64,000 bases of DNA, from assembly GCA_011033025.1 (NCBI GenBank), contig WFMF01000293.1:1-64000 (forward strand), given 5' to 3'. Positions 61,501 through 64,000 of the stretch are shown in pieces. The DNA is from Beroe forskalii. Its lineage: Eukaryota > Ctenophora > Nuda > Beroida > Beroidae. Below the pieces are notes generated by a model, which saw only the letters and a program-made list of their open reading frames with translations, was not told the DNA's origin and ran no database searches. A program made the translations under genes and the position numbers. Position 1 is the first letter of the stretch, and the number at the start of each line of letters is the position of its first letter.

Positions 61501-63621
61501 AACAGCGCCCTCCGCTCAGAAGACAGAAGAGTAATGTTGGTTAGTTGTAAGAAATAAGAATTACATGGCACTAGAATTCACCCTTCATGCGGTAAATCTC
61601 TATTCCCATGACCCATTTCCGTGGTAGTTGTATTTATGTTTCATGATTATGTCTCGTTCAATGAACAATATCTATCATAAGTTAAAGTGTGATTTTCATA
61701 GAGCCTCAGAGCCAAAGTCAAAACGAAGTCATAAAAGTCATTTAATTAGGTTTTCTTTCATTTGACTTCCAAATATTCTATTCTGCCCTGATTAAATTCC
61801 ATGCTACATCGCTGTCTTTCTAAAACCATCTAACGGCCGTTACGATCGATCAAATTCAACTTAAACTCCATATTATGTGCCAAAGTATGCAAAGTAGTTA
61901 ATACATGAGTTATACATAGATGGTTGAGATGACGTCAATATCATAGCTTGAAGTGAATAATTGTTGGCTTACAATCGTGACCTGTTGCATGCGGAATATT
62001 CTAATATACAGGGGGTGTTTCTGCACGAGCCAAGAGGAGAATATTGAGAATATTTCCATTTCACTATGCGGCTTATGAATAAACTAGAAAGGCCCGTTGG
62101 GCCTGCTAGATAATACAGGACCAAATAATAAGCTCTCAAAAAGTTTATGAAGGAGCAGAATTTACCATTATTCGTTGGTTACTTTTAGTTATGCTGGACC
62201 GTGCAAGTTTTGATCATTATAATATGCTTGTATGATGAATTTATTTTTAAATCTGAAAATTAAAACCGATGATCGTACTCATACTGAACGTTGAATCAAA
62301 GCATTGATTTACGCCAAGAGCAGTATTCCAATATCGCAATGTGCTATGCCTAAATTCGATTCAGTTTGATTTTGATTTTGTTCAATCTTAAACTGCTGTA
62401 AATTCACACCGTTACCATAACAGCATTGACGATCACAGTTTTTTAAAAAGCAATGATTCAGCAAATTTTGAATTTCTATGAAATTGCCATAGTTTTTGCA
62501 AACTGATTCACGTAGGTATTTGAATTTTCTAGATTACAATAAGTTTTGCAAACTCTTTCCAAAGTTCTCAAAAAAGGGGGGAAAAAATTTTTTTTCCCCC
62601 CCAAAATTATTTTATTTTTTAAAATTTTAAAAAGGGGGAAAAAAAAATTCCCAAAATTTTTAAAAAAGGTTTTTTTTTAAAAAAAAAAAACCGTTTTTTT
62701 CCCCCCCCAAAAAATTTTTTTTTAAAAAAAAAAAAATTTTTTTTTTCCTTAAAAATTTTAAAAAGGGGCCCCCCAAAGGATTTTTGGGGAAAACTTTAAA
62801 GCCAAAAAAAAAGGGGGGGTTAAAAAAAAAGGGGGTTTTTTTTTTTAAAAAAAGGCCCCCCTTTTTTTTTTTTTTTCTTTTGGGAAAAAATTTTTGGGGG
62901 GCCCCCAAAAAAAGCCCCCCAAAAAAAAAAAAAAATTTTTAAAAAAAAAATTTGGGCCGGGTTTTTTCAAATTTTTTAAAAAAATTTTTTTTTTTTTGGG
63001 GGGTTTTAAAAAAAAAGGGGAAAAAAAATTTTTTAAAGGAAAAAATTAAATTTTTTTTTTTTTTAAAATTTTTTTAGAAAAAATAGTCAACTTCAGTATT
63101 TAAGTGTATTGTCCTTGAAATTTAACTTGCCTAATACCGAGGTATCTTCTGACTTTTCATCTCTAAAATACTTACCTCCCAGACCTTCCAGATTCGGTTG
63201 GAGCCGTTGCTAAGAAAGTGAACCGGAGTGCAGCCAACGCTAAGAAGGTATACGGTCAGGAGATCATCAAGGAGAAGCAGAAGATATACTTGAGTGAGGG
63301 AGTCAATAAGATGGAGAGGAAGAAAGGCTTCATGGGTGTGCCCCCTGCCACACCCACCCAAGGTAACATGCTATAATTGAAGTCATTTAGCAACTTCAGA
63401 TTTTCGGCCATAAAATTGATGCCAAAAAGTGGTCGTGGTCCTGAATGCCCATTGCTCAAGATATTGGTGTAAGCATTCTGACAATTATTGCTAAAATTGA
63501 TTCCTGGTGCCAAAAAATTCAAACCTTACTCTTTCAGATTATTTGGAAGAAGTGCATTTCATCCAGTGTTTAGCAGACATGAAAGGAAAACGGAGACTTA
63601 CAACAAAGCTTTCTGAAATAG
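58541..63621 (+). CDS. unknown gene, seven exons, 5' and 3' incomplete
   Basis: Exons: 58541-58597 (0-0, weak acceptor), 58838-59000 (0-1), 59447-59545, 59794-59886, 61453-61530, 63183-63362 and 63538-63621, the last five all phase 1-1. Coding highlights are PHVFKSFKIDSNVAKTVFGE, YHDFFVGMAPNPS, ISPDFQLITLTTKSVHLN, a Ser/Pro/Thr-rich linker, KRHKSLPEQRPPLRRQK, a basic helix (AKKVNRSAANAKKVYGQEII, KEKQKIYLSEGV) and DYLEEVHFIQCLADMKGKRR. About 250 residues are visible. It seems to be a soluble protein with an N-terminal folded part, disordered middle and basic helical C-part; no family recognised. Exon 5 could instead read on to a TAG at 61542-61544 as an alternative last exon. A poor-quality stretch (62560-63080) lies in the intron before exon 6. 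Confidence 0.6.
58838..59000 (+). CDS. exon of the 58.5-63.6 kb gene
   Basis: Three stacked AGs (58831, 58837, 58848) could serve as acceptor. Phase with the preceding candidate exon fits 58837 or 58831. The exon ends TCATCAG|GTAATT in phase 1. Confidence 0.6.
59887..61452. other. intron of the 58.5-63.6 kb gene
   Basis: Holds a CCAAT-box palindrome (61104-61160); otherwise AT-rich. Confidence 0.45.
61104..61160. repeat. CCAAT-box palindrome, copy 4
   Basis: ACAATGACCAATCAGAGCGC ... ACGCGCTGATTGGTCAATGT. It lies in an intron of the 58.5-63.6 kb gene. Confidence 0.75.
61531..62559. other. intron of the 58.5-63.6 kb gene
   Basis: AT-rich. A CRE-core half (GATGACGTCAATATCATAGC) is at about 61929-61948. 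No exon seen. Confidence 0.4.
62560..63080. other. probable low-quality sequence
   Basis: Almost nothing but blocks of A, T, G and C homopolymers. It starts and stops abruptly between ordinary sequence. Real intron length here is unknown. Confidence 0.75.
63183..63362 (+). CDS. exon of the 58.5-63.6 kb gene (basic helix)
   Basis: Acceptor ACCTCCCAG, exactly 60 codons in phase 1, donor CAAG|GTAACA. Encodes AKKVNRSAANAKKVYGQ and KMERKKGFMGVPPATPT. Third-position GC is higher than in neighbours. Confidence 0.7.
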
Positions 63622-64000
63622 GTAAGAATATCGATGATAAGTTTTTTTTTAAATTTGTTACAAAACAAAAAGTGTTGAATTAAATTGGTCATCGAGCGAG
63701 CAATATTTGCTCGGAGAAGGTGTTCAAGCATTTGGTCATGGAGAGAACGATCCGTCGCCTTGGGGCCTGGATCCACCTGATAACACATTCCAAGGGATTG
63801 TTCGTAAGTCTTCGAGGAATGTGTGATAGGAGTAGAAAGGGTTGGTCATCACTAACCAAGGAAGGTGTGGTAGGAGTAGGATGGGCTGGTCAACAGTGAA
63901 GGCGTGGTGTGATTTCTGATTCCCGGTAATTGGTGAATTTGAGGCATTATGCCTTAGAAATATGACGCAGCACATCTGTGTTGTCTACGTACGCACCGCA
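63622..64000. other. window end, nothing recognised
   Basis: Intron after the last exon; two diverged copies of GTAGGAGTAGRA-type sequence near 63826-63886. No exon seen. Confidence 0.35.

Noticed and set aside
62660-62908. 82-codon minus-strand frame of Phe/Lys
   Set aside because: Homopolymer artefact.

Overview
This is animal nuclear DNA. It is AT-rich and gene-poor, with GT-AG introns, a C2H2 zinc-finger exon and an annexin gene. The first bases are degenerate CCCTAA repeats in the orientation expected of a left chromosome end, so the window probably begins at or beside a telomere. Nothing fixes the species; the mix of short DNA transposons and spliced genes suits a non-vertebrate metazoan.

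Layout. 0-0.8 kb: telomere-like and subtelomeric palindromic repeats. 1.4 kb: zinc-finger exon (-). 4.8-5.5 kb: two-exon gene for a small secreted protein (-). 7.1 kb: orphan exon (+). 7.7-18.7 kb: mostly repeats: a TA-flanked transposon, two of the three copies of a 1.5-kb TTAA-flanked element, SINE-like copies, tandem arrays, a 3-bp-TSD element abutting a TTAA element, and a promoter-like CpG/E-box/CCAAT/TATA stretch at 13.3-13.8 kb. 20.4-20.9 kb: acidic C-terminal exon (+). 21.9-22.3 kb: two phase-matched exons (-). 25.1-34.6 kb: a + strand gene (at least four exons) whose introns hold a 2.6-kb inverted-repeat element, the third TTAA element and a same-strand intron-nested ORF for a membrane-anchored protein. 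39.8-56.9 kb: annexin gene. 58.5-63.6 kb: a chain of phase-1 exons of an unrecognised gene (+), running off the right end.

The main result is the annexin locus. Eleven common exons encode about 366 residues ending in canonical annexin repeats. Upstream, over 9.4 kb, lie at least five short ATG-initiated exons, each ending in phase 0 at a splice donor and each giving a different 12-24-residue N-terminus that would join the same acceptor. A 42-nt in-frame cassette exon may also be inserted in repeat 1. This looks like a multi-promoter, N-terminus-switching annexin. The same interval is dense in two families of tiny palindromes: about 65-70 bp elements with TAGGCGG/CCGCCTA ends and a TGATAATGACGTCA (GATA + CRE) core, and about 55-bp palindromes carrying head-to-head CCAAT boxes. 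Whether these are passive mini-transposons or promoter modules is open.

Three stretches (12.45-12.67, 19.36-20.35, 62.56-63.08 kb) have the homopolymer-block texture of poor base calls and should not be interpreted biologically.
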